DNA of 64,000 nucleotides. Source: Oscillospiraceae bacterium (GTDB lineage: Bacteria > Bacillota > Clostridia > Oscillospirales > Oscillospiraceae). The stretch spans positions 1 to 64,000 of the forward strand of contig JAKSQD010000002.1 of NCBI GenBank assembly GCA_024404315.1. The letters run 5' to 3'. Below the pieces are notes generated by a model that saw nothing but the letters and a program-made list of their open reading frames with translations, did not search any database and was not told the origin of the DNA. How positions within the stretch are numbered: the stretch's first letter is position 1; the number at the start of each line of letters is the position of its first letter. This document shows positions 1 through 9,771 of the stretch, in pieces. The position numbers and the translations under genes are program-made.

Positions 1-52
1 TCACGCTGGCGTTTTGGGATGCGTTTTTCTTTTTCCTTTTTTTAAACTCGCT

Positions 53-421
53 TTAACCACTCAGCAGCACGCCGATAATGACAACGGCCAGCACCAGCAC
101 CACGGCGGCATGGCGCATGGATTTCCAATCCACCTGCCAGGTGGCGGACGGAGCGGGCGGGGGTGCTGGGGGCGGATTGTTGGCGGGCGGTTTACTGGCC
201 GCTGCCGGAGCGGGCTTGGACTTCCGGGTAAAGGCATAGACCAGCAGAAAGAAGAACAGCACCAGCAGGATCTCCACAAACCAGGTCATTTGCTTGGGGT
301 AATCCACAATCAGGCGCAGCAGGTTGCGGTGAAAGCCCACCAACCCGTCAAAAAACCACTGAATCATGCTCTTTACTGTTCGAAAGCACCACTTCATAAA
401 CCGAATCATGAGTTCTTCCAC
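53..421 (-). CDS. Hypothetical membrane protein, 122 aa
   Basis: I do not recognise a family. The protein has an amphipathic N-terminal third, a clear membrane segment at about residues 48-64 (WFVEILLVLFFFLLVYAF), a Pro/Ala-rich linker at about 68-92, and a second hydrophobic segment at the C-terminus (about 103-120). The start is GTG at 421, preceded by AGGTGAG at good spacing; an in-frame ATG at 409 is the alternative. It lies downstream of gyrB on the same strand, separated by a palindromic repeat, so co-transcription is possible but not shown. Two membrane segments joined by a Pro-rich linker suggest an envelope anchor, which is inference only. Confidence 0.5.
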   Translation of the reverse strand: MEELMIRFMKWCFRTVKSMIQWFFDGLVGFHRNLLRLIVDYPKQMTWFVEILLVLFFFLLVYAFTRKSKPAPAAASKPPANNPPPAPPPAPSATWQVDWKSMRHAAVVLVLAVVIIGVLLSG

Positions 422-485
422 GTTTTCTCACCTGTTTTCTCTCTTTTGTCATGCAGGGTTTTGGTATATAGCTGGTGCGACTTTC

Positions 486-547
486 CACCCCTCCGGCTCC
501 CCTAGCAGGGGAGCTGTCGCCGTAAGGCGACTGAGGGGTGATTCCCC
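486..547 (+). repeat. Palindromic intergenic repeat, gyrB 3' side
   Basis: Contains the family core CTCCCCTAGCAGGGGAG followed by a GTCGCC..GGCGAC stem and the end motif GAGGGGTGATTCC. The same order of stems recurs at 13714-13785 and 36577-36735. A variant of the tail box (CCCCACTCTCTTTCTGTCACC) follows directly. Confidence 0.75.
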
Positions 548-571
548 ACTCTCTTTCTGTCACCATGCAAG

Positions 572-2698
<2,127 letters not shown>

Positions 2699-2734
2699 TC
2701 AAGTTTGAACTTTCAAGAATAGATTCGTTTGCAA

Positions 2735-2795
2735 ACCCCCTCAGTCGCCTTTTCCTCGCTATCGCTCGGGGCGACAGCTCCCCGAAAGGGGAGCC
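2735..2795 (-). repeat. Palindromic intergenic repeat, inverted copy
   Basis: Read on the minus strand this is GGCTCCCCTTTCGGGGAGC followed by a GTCGCC..GGCGAC stem and ACTGAGGGGG, the same layout as the copy at 486-547 but in the opposite orientation. Confidence 0.7.
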
Positions 2796-2819
2796 ATAAA
2801 AGTTGCATCCAACCAAATG

Positions 2820-2929
2820 CCTCCCCTTTCGGGGAGGTGCCGACCATAGGGAGGCGGAGGGAGTTACGAAAAAGCAAACTTTTCAGACCCCTAACAGGGG
2901 AGGTGGCTCCGAAGGAGCCGGAGGGGTAC
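2820..2929 (+). repeat. Palindromic repeat cluster
   Basis: Two GC-rich stem units in tandem: CCTCCCCTTTCGGGGAGG near 2822, and CCCCTAACAGGGGAGGTGGC with GGCTCCGAAGGAGCC at about 2888-2921. This is the common GGGGAGGTGGC type of clostridial intergenic repeat. Confidence 0.6.
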
Positions 2930-3068
2930 GCCGGAGCACCAGCTCCCTTTGAACCTAACACCATCTGTCTTGTCAATTACTCCGGCTTTTGGGCGGATTC
3001 CGTCACGTTTGAGAAGAAATGCTCTCTTCCGTCAGAAGCCGCAGTCAAGCCTGCCGTTCATTGTGTTT

Positions 3069-3097
3069 ATTATACCACAAAAACCCCGTTTCGTAAA
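3069..3097 (-). promoter_or_regulatory. Possible gyrB promoter
   Basis: On the minus strand there is a perfect -10 TATAAT (3069-3074) with a weak -35 TTTACG (3092-3097) at 17-bp spacing. It lies just downstream of the remB terminator hairpin. Confidence 0.45.
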
Positions 3098-3122
3098 CAA
3101 AAAAACGCCCTTTGCAGGGCGT
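3098..3122 (-). terminator. Rho-independent terminator after remB
   Basis: Minus-strand hairpin ACGCCC/GGGCGT with a short loop, followed by a T run. It closes the dnaA-remB series about 155 bp after remB. Confidence 0.75.
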
Positions 3123-3277
3123 GGGCGGGTAAAATCGTGATATTAGATAAATTTTTCGCAGAATTGGGACGGGTCTTTGATACCCGGAAAACCCCCTCAC
3201 AAAAAGGGGAAAAAACCGCCTGGAATGGGGTTAGAAAGCGGAGAAAAGGAAGAAAATGCTCCCCCTGTCACAGCCCC

Positions 3278-3547
3278 TCACAGCAGGCCGCTACCCGTCT
3301 CGCCACGGCGCTGGAGGGTCTGGGGAGAGAGGGGGGAGAGAATGACGGTCTGCCCCTCCCCCGGCTTGGCGCAGACCACAAAGCTCTTGGGGATTTCTTC
3401 AATGTCCACATAGACCAGGTGTCCCCGGCGCTCCGCCTCGTTGAGGTAGTTACGGGTGCGGAAGCTCTGGGAGGTAATTTCCAGGTCGAAAATACCGATG
3501 ATGTCTTTTTCGTTGACCAACGTGCCGCTGCCCAGGTGCAGATACAT
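3278..3547 (-). CDS. remB: RemB-like (DUF370) regulatory protein
   Basis: An 89-aa protein of the DUF370 family, known in Bacillus subtilis as RemB/YaaB, which sits between recF and gyrB as here. The N-terminus MYLHLGSGTLVNEKDIIGIF and the segment LVYVDIEEIPKSFVV are typical. Family members are linked to control of matrix and osmoprotection genes; the DNA-binding role is best shown for the paralogue RemA, so function here is by analogy. The start at 3547 has AAAGGAG upstream and begins only 17 bp after the recF stop, so it is co-transcribed with recF. The last 15 residues are Gly/Arg/Thr-rich and not family-typical. Confidence 0.85.
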   Translation of the reverse strand: MYLHLGSGTLVNEKDIIGIFDLEITSQSFRTRNYLNEAERRGHLVYVDIEEIPKSFVVCAKPGEGQTVILSPLSPQTLQRRGETGSGLL

Positions 3548-3564
3548 CAGCCCAGCTCCTTTCC

Positions 3565-4671
3565 TCACTCCATGAGCCGTCCGTTTTCGATGCGGAAGAC
3601 CTTTCCCTGCGCCAGCTCACTCAGGCGCTCGCTCTCGCAGCAGGTGATGAACACCTGGCCGCCCTGAATGCGGTTGAGAACAAACTCCTGTCGGCGGCGA
3701 TCCAACTCACTGAGCACGTCGTCCAGCAGCAGCACGGGGTATTCTCCGTCGTTTTCGAAGAAGATTTCCCGCTCCGCCAGAATGAGACTGAGGGCGGCGG
3801 TGCGGGTCTGCCCCTGGGATCCGTAAGTACGGACGCTCAACCCGTTGAGCTCCACCAGCAGATCATCCTTGTGCGGGCCGGAGAGACAGCTTTTGGAGTC
3901 CAGCTCGGCCTGGTGGTGGGCGGCCATGTGCGCCCAAAGCTGCTGAACGAGCACCTGAGTGGGAGCCAGGGGGTCGGGAATGGTTTTCACGGTGTGATAG
4001 TACAGGCGGAGCGCCTCCCGTCCGCTGGAAAAGTCCCCATGGATGCCGGGGGCGTACTCCCCCAGCTTGCGGACGAAGTGGGCACGGTAGTGAATGACCA
4101 GCGCACCGGTCTGGCACAGCCGCCGGTTAAAGTCCTCCAGCGTCTCCAAGAGGGCGGGCTTGCTCGGCCAATCCCGGAGGATGGCTCGTTTTTGTTCCAG
4201 CAGGCGGCGGTATTCGGCTAGGGCTGCGGCGTACCGGGGGCGAAGCTGGCAGATGGCATCGTCCAGAAAGCGCCTGCGCTCCACCGCTCCCGCCTTGATG
4301 AGGTTCAAGTCCTCGGGGCAGAAGAGCACCGTTTTCAGCAGGCCGGAGATCTCCCCCACCGTCTTTTTCCGCACGCCGTTGCACAGAATCTGACGGCGGA
4401 TGCCCACACCCAGGCGGATTTCCAGGGTAAAGTCCCGTTCCCGGGAAATGAGCTGGCTTTTGACCAGGGCTCGGCGGTCGCCAAAGCGGATGAGCTCGCT
4501 GTCGGCTCGGGCTCGGTGGCTGCGGCAGGCGGAAAGGTAGGCGATGCCTTCGAGCAGGTTGGTTTTGCCCTGAGCGTTGTCACCAGTGATGATGTTGATG
4601 CCGGGAGCAAAGGCGGCGTGGAACTGGCCGTAATTGCGAAAGCTCTCCAGCGTGACGGTTTGGACAATCAT
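3565..4671 (-). CDS. recF: DNA replication and repair protein RecF
   Basis: SMC-like ATPase (368 aa) that helps load RecA at gaps in DNA. Visible motifs are Walker A GDNAQGKTNLLE near residue 30, the ABC signature LSGPHKDDL, and Walker B VLLLDDVLSELD near the C-terminus. The ATG at 4671 overlaps the stop of the upstream S4 gene (ATGA), giving translational coupling. The N-terminus MIVQTVTLESFRNY is the standard RecF start, so the longer upstream frame is not used. Confidence 0.95.
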   Translation of the reverse strand: MIVQTVTLESFRNYGQFHAAFAPGINIITGDNAQGKTNLLEGIAYLSACRSHRARADSELIRFGDRRALVKSQLISRERDFTLEIRLGVGIRRQILCNGVRKKTVGEISGLLKTVLFCPEDLNLIKAGAVERRRFLDDAICQLRPRYAAALAEYRRLLEQKRAILRDWPSKPALLETLEDFNRRLCQTGALVIHYRAHFVRKLGEYAPGIHGDFSSGREALRLYYHTVKTIPDPLAPTQVLVQQLWAHMAAHHQAELDSKSCLSGPHKDDLLVELNGLSVRTYGSQGQTRTAALSLILAEREIFFENDGEYPVLLLDDVLSELDRRRQEFVLNRIQGGQVFITCCESERLSELAQGKVFRIENGRLME

Positions 4672-4883
4672 CCGAGCACGTCGATGTAGGTGCCCAGCGC
4701 CTCGGCGCTGTCGCCGGGTCGCATTTTCTTGCCCCGCATGGTGCAAACCTCGCCGTTGACCTTGACCTCCCCCTGCTGGATGCGGATTTTTGCCTCTCCG
4801 CCGCTGCCCACCAGGTGCGCCATTTTCATGAGAGCGTCGAGGCGGATAAACTCGGTTGTAATTTTAACTTGAGTATGTTTCAT
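4668..4883 (-). CDS. yaaA: S4-domain RNA-binding protein (YaaA/RlbA type)
   Basis: A 71-aa single S4 domain: IRLDALMKMAHLVGSGGEAKIRIQQGEVKVNGEVCTMRGKK is the diagnostic stretch (residues about 13-53). The gene sits between dnaN and recF as in most Firmicutes. The B. subtilis homologue has been linked to ribosome assembly; the molecular role is not settled. ATG at 4883 follows AAGGAAG. The stop overlaps the recF start by four bases. Confidence 0.9.
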   Translation of the reverse strand: MKHTQVKITTEFIRLDALMKMAHLVGSGGEAKIRIQQGEVKVNGEVCTMRGKKMRPGDSAEALGTYIDVLG

Positions 4884-4927
4884 AATTTTAACTTCCTTAA
4901 AATCTTGTGTTTTTTGGAATCTTCTTC

Positions 4928-6037
4928 TCACACGCCCGCTCTCAGTCGGACGGGCAGCACCATGAACACGAAATTCTCGGGGCGACCCTCCTCGGGCAGG
5001 ATGACGCAGGGAGAAACGGGGCTGTTGAGCTTGAGGCGGAGCATGTCGGAGGGAGCGGCCTTCAAAGCGTCGAGCATATACTTGTTGTTGAAGCCGATTT
5101 CCAGCCTCTCGCCGGAGGAAGCAACCATACACTCGTCATAGGCAGTGCCGATGGCGGTAGCGGTTTGGAGCTTGAGCAGGTGGTTTTCCAGGGTGCAGCG
5201 CAGGGGGCTTTTCTGCTGCTCGGTGATGATGAGGGAGCAGCGGTCAATGGCGGAAATCAGCATTCTCCGGTCGGCGATGACGGAGATGGGGTTATTCTGG
5301 GGGATGGCGTTGCGATAATTGAGGAAGTCTCCCTCCAGGCGGCGGGAAATCAGAGTCACGTTGCCGGTTTTGAACATGATGTGGCGGGAACCCATGACAA
5401 TCTCAATCAGCTCCTCGGAGTCGGAGCAGATTTTGGAGACCTCGGACAGGGCGGCGGCGGGCACCACGAAAGAGCAGGGCTTGCCCCCCTTGACCTCTTC
5501 CCGTCTCAGCGCCAGGCGGTAGCCGTCCACGGCCACAATGGTGAGCTTTCCGGTGTTGTCCAGCTCGAACAGCTCGCCGGTGTGGATGGGGCGGCTGTCG
5601 TCGTGGCTGACGGCAAAGATGGTCTGGTTAATCATGCTCATCAGGGTTTTCTGGGCAATGGTGATGGTGTTCTGATACTCCACGCTGGGAAGCTCGGGGT
5701 ATTCGTCGGCGTTGTTGCCCTGAATGTGGAATTCCGACATTCCACACCGAATGGTGACAGTTTCTCCCTGCGTCTCAATGAAAACGATATCATCCGGGAA
5801 GCGGCGGACGATCTCTCCAAAGAGGCGGGCAGAGAGGACAATGGAGCCTTGCTCCTGAATGTCTGCGGGAAGAATGGCACGGATTCCGGTTTTGGAATTG
5901 TAACCTGTCATTTCCAGACGGTCGGTGGCCTCCAGGAAGAGACCTTCCAGCGCTGGAATACTGCTCTTGATGGCCACGGTTCGGGAAGTGATGTTAATCA
6001 TTGATTGCAGGATGGATTTTTCGCAGGAGAAACGCAT
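4928..6037 (-). CDS. dnaN: DNA polymerase III beta subunit (sliding clamp)
   Basis: A 369-aa protein forming the dimeric ring that tethers DNA polymerase III. The N-terminus MRFSCEKSILQSMINITSRTV and the C-terminal VFMVLPVRLRAGV (the family's M-P-[VM]-R end) frame three repeated clamp domains of about 120 residues each. ATG at 6037 has CGGAGG nine bases upstream. It is downstream of dnaA, with oriC in the 792-bp gap between them, and is followed by the S4 gene 44 bp later. Confidence 0.96.
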   Translation of the reverse strand: MRFSCEKSILQSMINITSRTVAIKSSIPALEGLFLEATDRLEMTGYNSKTGIRAILPADIQEQGSIVLSARLFGEIVRRFPDDIVFIETQGETVTIRCGMSEFHIQGNNADEYPELPSVEYQNTITIAQKTLMSMINQTIFAVSHDDSRPIHTGELFELDNTGKLTIVAVDGYRLALRREEVKGGKPCSFVVPAAALSEVSKICSDSEELIEIVMGSRHIMFKTGNVTLISRRLEGDFLNYRNAIPQNNPISVIADRRMLISAIDRCSLIITEQQKSPLRCTLENHLLKLQTATAIGTAYDECMVASSGERLEIGFNNKYMLDALKAAPSDMLRLKLNSPVSPCVILPEEGRPENFVFMVLPVRLRAGV

Positions 6038-6075
6038 GGAATCAAAACCTCCGTTCGCTCATAAGGAGTGAATCA

Positions 6076-6264
6076 TAGAAATAGTAGTATTAGTAGGGAG
6101 CCGTGCGATGTGGAAAACTCAAATTTTGCCTGAGATAACAGGGAATTTTTGATCCACAGGGTTGTCCGTGGTTTTCCACAAGACAAAAAGGCGAGGGCAT
6201 AAAAAAATTTTTACGCACAGAATCCTTTCCACAGGTGGAAAACTACGGTGGATTCTGTGGAAAA
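6076..6264 (-). other. oriC: oriC, dnaA-dnaN part: DnaA boxes and DnaA-trio
   Basis: DnaA boxes fitting TTWTNCACA occur at 6109-6117 and 6256-6264 (TGTGGAAAA, minus-strand reading TTTTCCACA) and 6172-6180 (TTTTCCACA). One-mismatch boxes are at 6150-6158, 6211-6219 and 6225-6233. Beside the first box, across a 12-bp GC-rich spacer (6097-6108), are seven trinucleotides (6076-6096) of TAG, TAG-like AAA and TAT type. Read from the minus strand this is box, GC block, then CTA repeats, the layout of the B. subtilis basal unwinding system. AT-rich DNA (about 6121-6220) lies between the boxes. Confidence 0.88.
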
Positions 6265-6829
6265 GTGAATAGCGCAAGGGGAGGAAGGATCAATACAAAG
6301 CGTATAGGGGTGGGAAGGGCGAAACGGAAGATGTCCGCCACACGAGGACAGGATGGGGTTCAGGGGGTGGGGATGGAAGGGAAAGGTGGATGGGGCGAAG
6401 GACTACTTGGGGCACGACTGTTTTTCAAAGGCAAAAGGTGGAAGCAGTGCTGTCCGCACGGGACTTCTCTCTGTTCCGCCAGAGAGAAGCAGAGAGGCGG
6501 CTCAGGGGCTCGCCGCCCCTAAGTACCCCGTTCTAAAACAAGAAAGAGAGCTTGGCCTTCCATGAAGGAACGGGTTCGGTTCTTTGATTTTAGGGGGAGG
6601 CATTTTCTCTCCCGCAACACAAACGGAAAAGGGGAAAGTTGGCTCCCCTAGCAGGGGTTTCGGCGGCAAGCGCAAGCTTGCAACATGCGTTCGTAACGCA
6701 TGTTAGCCGAAAAGAGAGAAAACGGCGAAGCCGCACCGTATCCATTCTGTCAGCGTTAGCTGACTGGAGGGGTGATTGCCCTAGCGGGAATTTCGGCGGC
6801 AAGTGCGAACTTGCAACATGTGATTCCCC
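6265..6829. other. Gene-free part of the dnaA-dnaN gap
   Basis: No supported gene. Open frames on the plus strand here lack ribosome binding sites and family features. The second half (6620-6778) is a composite palindromic repeat; the first half is GA-rich without clear structure. Confidence 0.6.
6620..6778 (+). repeat. Long composite palindromic repeat, copy 1
   Basis: Contains in order CCCCTAGCAGGGG, a perfect AACATGCGTT/AACGCATGTT hairpin, a TCAGC/GCTGA stem and GGGGTGATT. Positions 6620-6765 match 36577-36722 with one mismatch (position 6630 against 36587) by eye; a 1-bp indel follows. Confidence 0.9.
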
Positions 6830-8149
6830 TCAATAGGTACGGGAATTGATATTTGCCTTGATGTCCTTGATGATATCGCTCAAGCCCTTGTCGGTTTTGA
6901 GGGCGGTTTCGATTTTCTCGACCGAGTGCATCACGGTGGTGTGGTGCATCCCATAGAACTTGCCCATTTCGGGCAGGCTCATATTGGTCATGGACCGGAC
7001 AATGAACATGCTCACCTGGCGGGCGAGCACAATATTGGCCTTGCGGCTGCTGCCCAGCAGCACCTTGGCATCCAGGCCGTAAAATTTGGCGGTTTCGTCC
7101 AGAATGATTTCGGCGGAGGGGGTGAGCTCGTCGGCGGACTGGATCAGCTCCCGAATGGCACGGCTGGCGGTCACATCGTCCAGGTCGTCGCCCAGCAGGT
7201 CACGGTAAGCCATCAACTTTTTGAGGGAGCCTTCCAGCTGGCGGACGTTGGAGGTGATGTTGTGGGCGATGTACTCGATGATATCGGGGGGCATATTGAG
7301 CCCCAGCAGAATGGCCTTGTCCTTGATGATGGCGCAGCGGGTTTCATAGTCTGGGGGCTGGATATCGGCCATCAGACCCCACTCAAACCGGGTGCGCAGG
7401 CGGTCCTCCAGCCGATTCATCTCGGAGGGGGGACGGTCGGAGGTGAGGACAATCTGCTTGCCAGCCTCGTACAGGTTGTTGAAGGTGTTGAAGAATTCCT
7501 CCTGGGTGGCATCCTTACCGGCGATGAACTGGATATCATCGACCAGCAGCAGGTCTTTGTCCCGGTACTTCTGGCGGAAGGCGTCGGTGGAGTGCAGGCG
7601 AATGGCCTCATTGAGCTCATTGGTGAACTCGTCGCCCTTGATGTAGATGATTTCGAACTCGGGGTGACTGCGCTGAATGGCGTGGAAGATGGCATAGAGC
7701 AGATGGGTTTTGCCCAGGCCGGATTCGCCGTAGAGGAAGAGGGGGTTATAGCTTTTTCCGGGGGCATCGGCCACGGCACGGGCGGCGTTATAGGCGAATT
7801 TGTTGGAGTTGCCGACCACGAAGCGGTCAAAGGTATATTCCTCGCTGCCCATGAGGATATTGGCGTTTTCGGCGGGGCCTCTGGACTGGTATTTGGCGGC
7901 CTCTTCGGGGGTCAGCACAATGATGTCGATATCGGCGGCGAACAGCTCATACAGGGTTTTTTTCAGCAGATCCAAGTAACGGGTGCGGATGATATTGGCC
8001 TTGAAGGCTTCGGGATGGGTGATAACCAGGCGGTTGCCGTCCATCTCCAGCGCCCGGACACCCACGAACCAGGTGGAAATGGCGGTGTCGGTCAGCTCAT
8101 GCTTCAGCAGCGGCACCACGCTGGCCCAGATGTCAGCGGCAGAATTCAT
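6830..8149 (-). CDS. dnaA: Chromosomal replication initiator DnaA
   Basis: AAA+ initiator (439 aa) that binds oriC and opens the duplex. Visible are domain I (MNSAADIWASVVPLLKHEL), Walker A GESGLGKTHLL, Walker B LLVDDIQFI, and the domain IV DNA-binding signature MHHTTVMHSVEKI near the C-terminus. The linker domain II is very short. ATG at 8149 follows AAAGGAGG at ideal spacing. A longer frame extends upstream to 8797, but those residues cross the regulatory region and overlap rpmH, so they are not used. Boxes at 8428 and 8453 upstream of its likely promoter suggest autoregulation. Confidence 0.97.
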   Translation of the reverse strand: MNSAADIWASVVPLLKHELTDTAISTWFVGVRALEMDGNRLVITHPEAFKANIIRTRYLDLLKKTLYELFAADIDIIVLTPEEAAKYQSRGPAENANILMGSEEYTFDRFVVGNSNKFAYNAARAVADAPGKSYNPLFLYGESGLGKTHLLYAIFHAIQRSHPEFEIIYIKGDEFTNELNEAIRLHSTDAFRQKYRDKDLLLVDDIQFIAGKDATQEEFFNTFNNLYEAGKQIVLTSDRPPSEMNRLEDRLRTRFEWGLMADIQPPDYETRCAIIKDKAILLGLNMPPDIIEYIAHNITSNVRQLEGSLKKLMAYRDLLGDDLDDVTASRAIRELIQSADELTPSAEIILDETAKFYGLDAKVLLGSSRKANIVLARQVSMFIVRSMTNMSLPEMGKFYGMHHTTVMHSVEKIETALKTDKGLSDIIKDIKANINSRTY

Positions 8150-8331
8150 ATCAAAACCTCCTTTTGGGACATGCCGAGCGCCACACACTCTGGCGTAGAA
8201 GAAAAATCCAGCGCCGGAGGGCAGTGGGGCAGGCGTTGTCGGGATTGATTTGGGGGAGTCAGCGGCCTCCTCGTCTGAGGCCGACTCGTTCGGCGGAAAA
8301 CAGTGGAGGACGAGGGGGAAAGCGCTCATGG

Positions 8332-8461
8332 TTTTGCACAGAGCTTGTGTACCGTGCCAGGCCAAAACCCCGCCCAGCTTAACGTATTCCCTATTATACC
8401 ACGAAATGGGAGGGAACACAACGAGAATTTTGCACAAGGCAGAGCCTGAGCCTGTGGAAAA
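8332..8461 (-). other. DnaA-box cluster upstream of dnaA
   Basis: Boxes TTTTGCACA at 8332-8340 and 8428-8436, and TGTGGAAAA at 8453-8461, all fitting TTWTNCACA. With the dnaA-dnaN cluster this makes a bipartite origin flanking dnaA, as in B. subtilis. Confidence 0.8.
8393..8421 (-). promoter_or_regulatory. Likely dnaA promoter
   Basis: Minus-strand TATAAT at 8393-8398 with a poor -35 (TTGTGT, 8416-8421) at 17 bp. DnaA boxes lie on both sides, so DnaA could repress its own transcription. Confidence 0.55.
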
Positions 8462-8508
8462 TTCTCGCTCAAAACCGTATTTTTCTTCAAAAATTTTGAA
8501 AATTGCAG

Positions 8509-8538
8509 TTGACATGGAAGATTGCTTTAGGTTATAAT
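8509..8538 (+). promoter_or_regulatory. rpmH promoter
   Basis: TTGACA (8509-8514), an 18-bp spacer and TATAAT (8533-8538): a consensus sigma-A promoter about 115 bp before rpmH, pointing away from dnaA. Confidence 0.85.
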
Positions 8539-8652
8539 GACAAATGCGTGAAAGTGCCTTTATGGGGGTACTTTGCGCCAATGCAAGAGTTTCCGGCCCG
8601 GCTGCCTTACAACAAGTCCGGTCCGCAGAAAGTGTATCGGAGGTGTAACGAA

Positions 8653-8793
8653 ATGGCAACCAAACGTACCTATCAGCCCAAGAAGCTCCATGGTCAGAAG
8701 GTCCACGGTTTCCGCGCTCGCATGGCAACCAAGAATGGCCGTAAGGTCCTGTCCCGTCGTCGTGCAAAGGGCCGCGAGCAGCTGAGCTACTAA
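8653..8793 (+). CDS. rpmH: 50S ribosomal protein L34
   Basis: A 46-aa basic protein of the large ribosomal subunit, beginning [20 protein letters not shown] and ending [12 protein letters not shown], the full expected L34. ATG at 8653 follows CGGAGGTGTAACGAA. It is first in the rpmH-rnpA-yidD-yidC-jag series right of oriC. The upstream in-frame sequence is a leader, not protein. Confidence 0.97.
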   Translation: MATKRTYQPKKLHGQKVHGFRARMATKNGRKVLSRRRAKGREQLSY

Positions 8794-8932
8794 TCAATCA
8801 ATTTGGGTTGAATCCGCAGTGCGGTTTACGAGGGGTGGAGGAGCAGATTCTTCCACCCCTGTTCCATTGCTGCCGGTGTTCGTTGCAACGTGGTCGGGTG
8901 CGTCTGTTCCACCCTCCGTCTCCCCCACCATA

Positions 8933-8985
8933 CAAACGGAAAAGGGGAAAGCTCTGTCAGCGTGAGCTGACAGGGGGGTGCTTCT
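8933..8985 (+). repeat. Palindromic repeat between rpmH and rnpA
   Basis: Shares CAAACGGAAAAGGGGAAAG with the copies at 6620 and 13714, followed by the stem CTGTCAGCGTGAGCTGACAG. It lies inside the rpmH-rnpA transcript and may act as a transcript hairpin. Confidence 0.75.
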
Positions 8986-9032
8986 CCCCTCCTCTTTTTG
9001 TGATATTTGCTCATTTTCACTTGGAGTTCGTT

Positions 9033-9371
9033 ATGAAAAAGACCGTTACAATCAAATCCAACCGGGATTTTCAGCGGCTCTACCGCCGAGGCAAGTCCGC
9101 CGCCGCTGGCACGCTGGTGATTTACTGGCAGAAGAACCGCCAGGGAGACAGCCGCCTGGGAATCACCACCGGAACCAAGCTGGGCAAGGCCGTGGTGAGA
9201 AACCGAGTCCGCCGCCAGATCCGGGAGATTTATCGCCTCAACCGGGAGCAGCTGCTGCCCGGTCGGGATATCATCGTCGTGGCTCGTGTCCGTGCCGTCT
9301 CCGGCGGCTACCACGCCATGGAGAAGGATTACCTGCGGCTTTGCAAAAAGCTGGGTCTGCTGCGGACGTAA
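9033..9371 (+). CDS. rnpA: Ribonuclease P protein component
   Basis: A 112-aa basic protein that assists the RNase P RNA in tRNA 5' maturation. The signature KLGKAVVRNRVRRQIREIYR (residues about 50-69) and the N-terminal DFQRLYRRGKS are diagnostic. ATG at 9033 has TTGGAG upstream. The longer frame from 8808 covers the palindromic repeat and is rejected. A gap of 12 bp to yidD supports one operon. Confidence 0.95.
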   Translation: MKKTVTIKSNRDFQRLYRRGKSAAAGTLVIYWQKNRQGDSRLGITTGTKLGKAVVRNRVRRQIREIYRLNREQLLPGRDIIVVARVRAVSGGYHAMEKDYLRLCKKLGLLRT

Positions 9372-9383
9372 GGGAGCGTCCTC

Positions 9384-9614
9384 TTGGTGCTTATGATACA
9401 AAAGTTGATTCTGTTTCTCATTCAACTCTACCAGACCCAGATTTCCCCTGGACTTCCCCCACGGTGTCGGTTTCTCCCGACCTGCTCTGAGTACGCCAGG
9501 GAAGCGGTGGAGAAATACGGCTCGGCTCGTGGCTCCCTGCTGGCCGCCAAACGCCTGGCCAAGTGCCAGCCCTTCCACAAACAGAAGAGCATAGAGTACG
9601 ACCCCGTACCATAA
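9384..9614 (+). CDS. yidD: Membrane protein insertion efficiency factor YidD
   Basis: A 70-76-aa protein that helps YidC-dependent membrane insertion. The family core is complete: YQTQISPGLPPRCRFLPTCSEYAREAVEKYG, with the conserved cysteines in PRCRFLPTCS. The start is uncertain. GGGAG (overlapping the rnpA stop) best fits TTG at 9384 or GTG at 9387; an ATG at 9393 would begin MIQKLILFLIQLYQ, closest to the family N-terminus, but is 16 bp from the ribosome binding site. The end lacks the Cys- or His-rich tail of some homologues. Confidence 0.88.
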   Translation: MVLMIQKLILFLIQLYQTQISPGLPPRCRFLPTCSEYAREAVEKYGSARGSLLAAKRLAKCQPFHKQKSIEYDPVP

Positions 9615-9771
9615 GAGCCTGTCCGGTCACGGGTTCCGCTCTTCTCTCCTGCGCCCGGGATCGGCTTTTAGCCTCCCGTGGCGTGTCCCCCACCCGATCC
9701 CATCAGCAGGTGCGCTTTCCAAAAGGCTCTGCTGTCGTGGAAATATATCTCTGAAAAGGAGGATGCCGAAC

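Noticed and set aside
2729..3667. 312-codon plus-strand frame upstream of gyrB
   Set aside because: It runs through palindromic repeats, the remB terminator and antisense remB; composition is not protein-like.
6235..6565. Plus-strand frames inside the origin gap
   Set aside because: They begin in DnaA boxes, lack ribosome binding sites and encode Gly/Arg-rich sequence without similarity to any family.
8150..8797. N-terminal extension of dnaA
   Set aside because: It crosses the dnaA promoter, DnaA boxes and rpmH; the ATG at 8149 has a near-perfect ribosome binding site.
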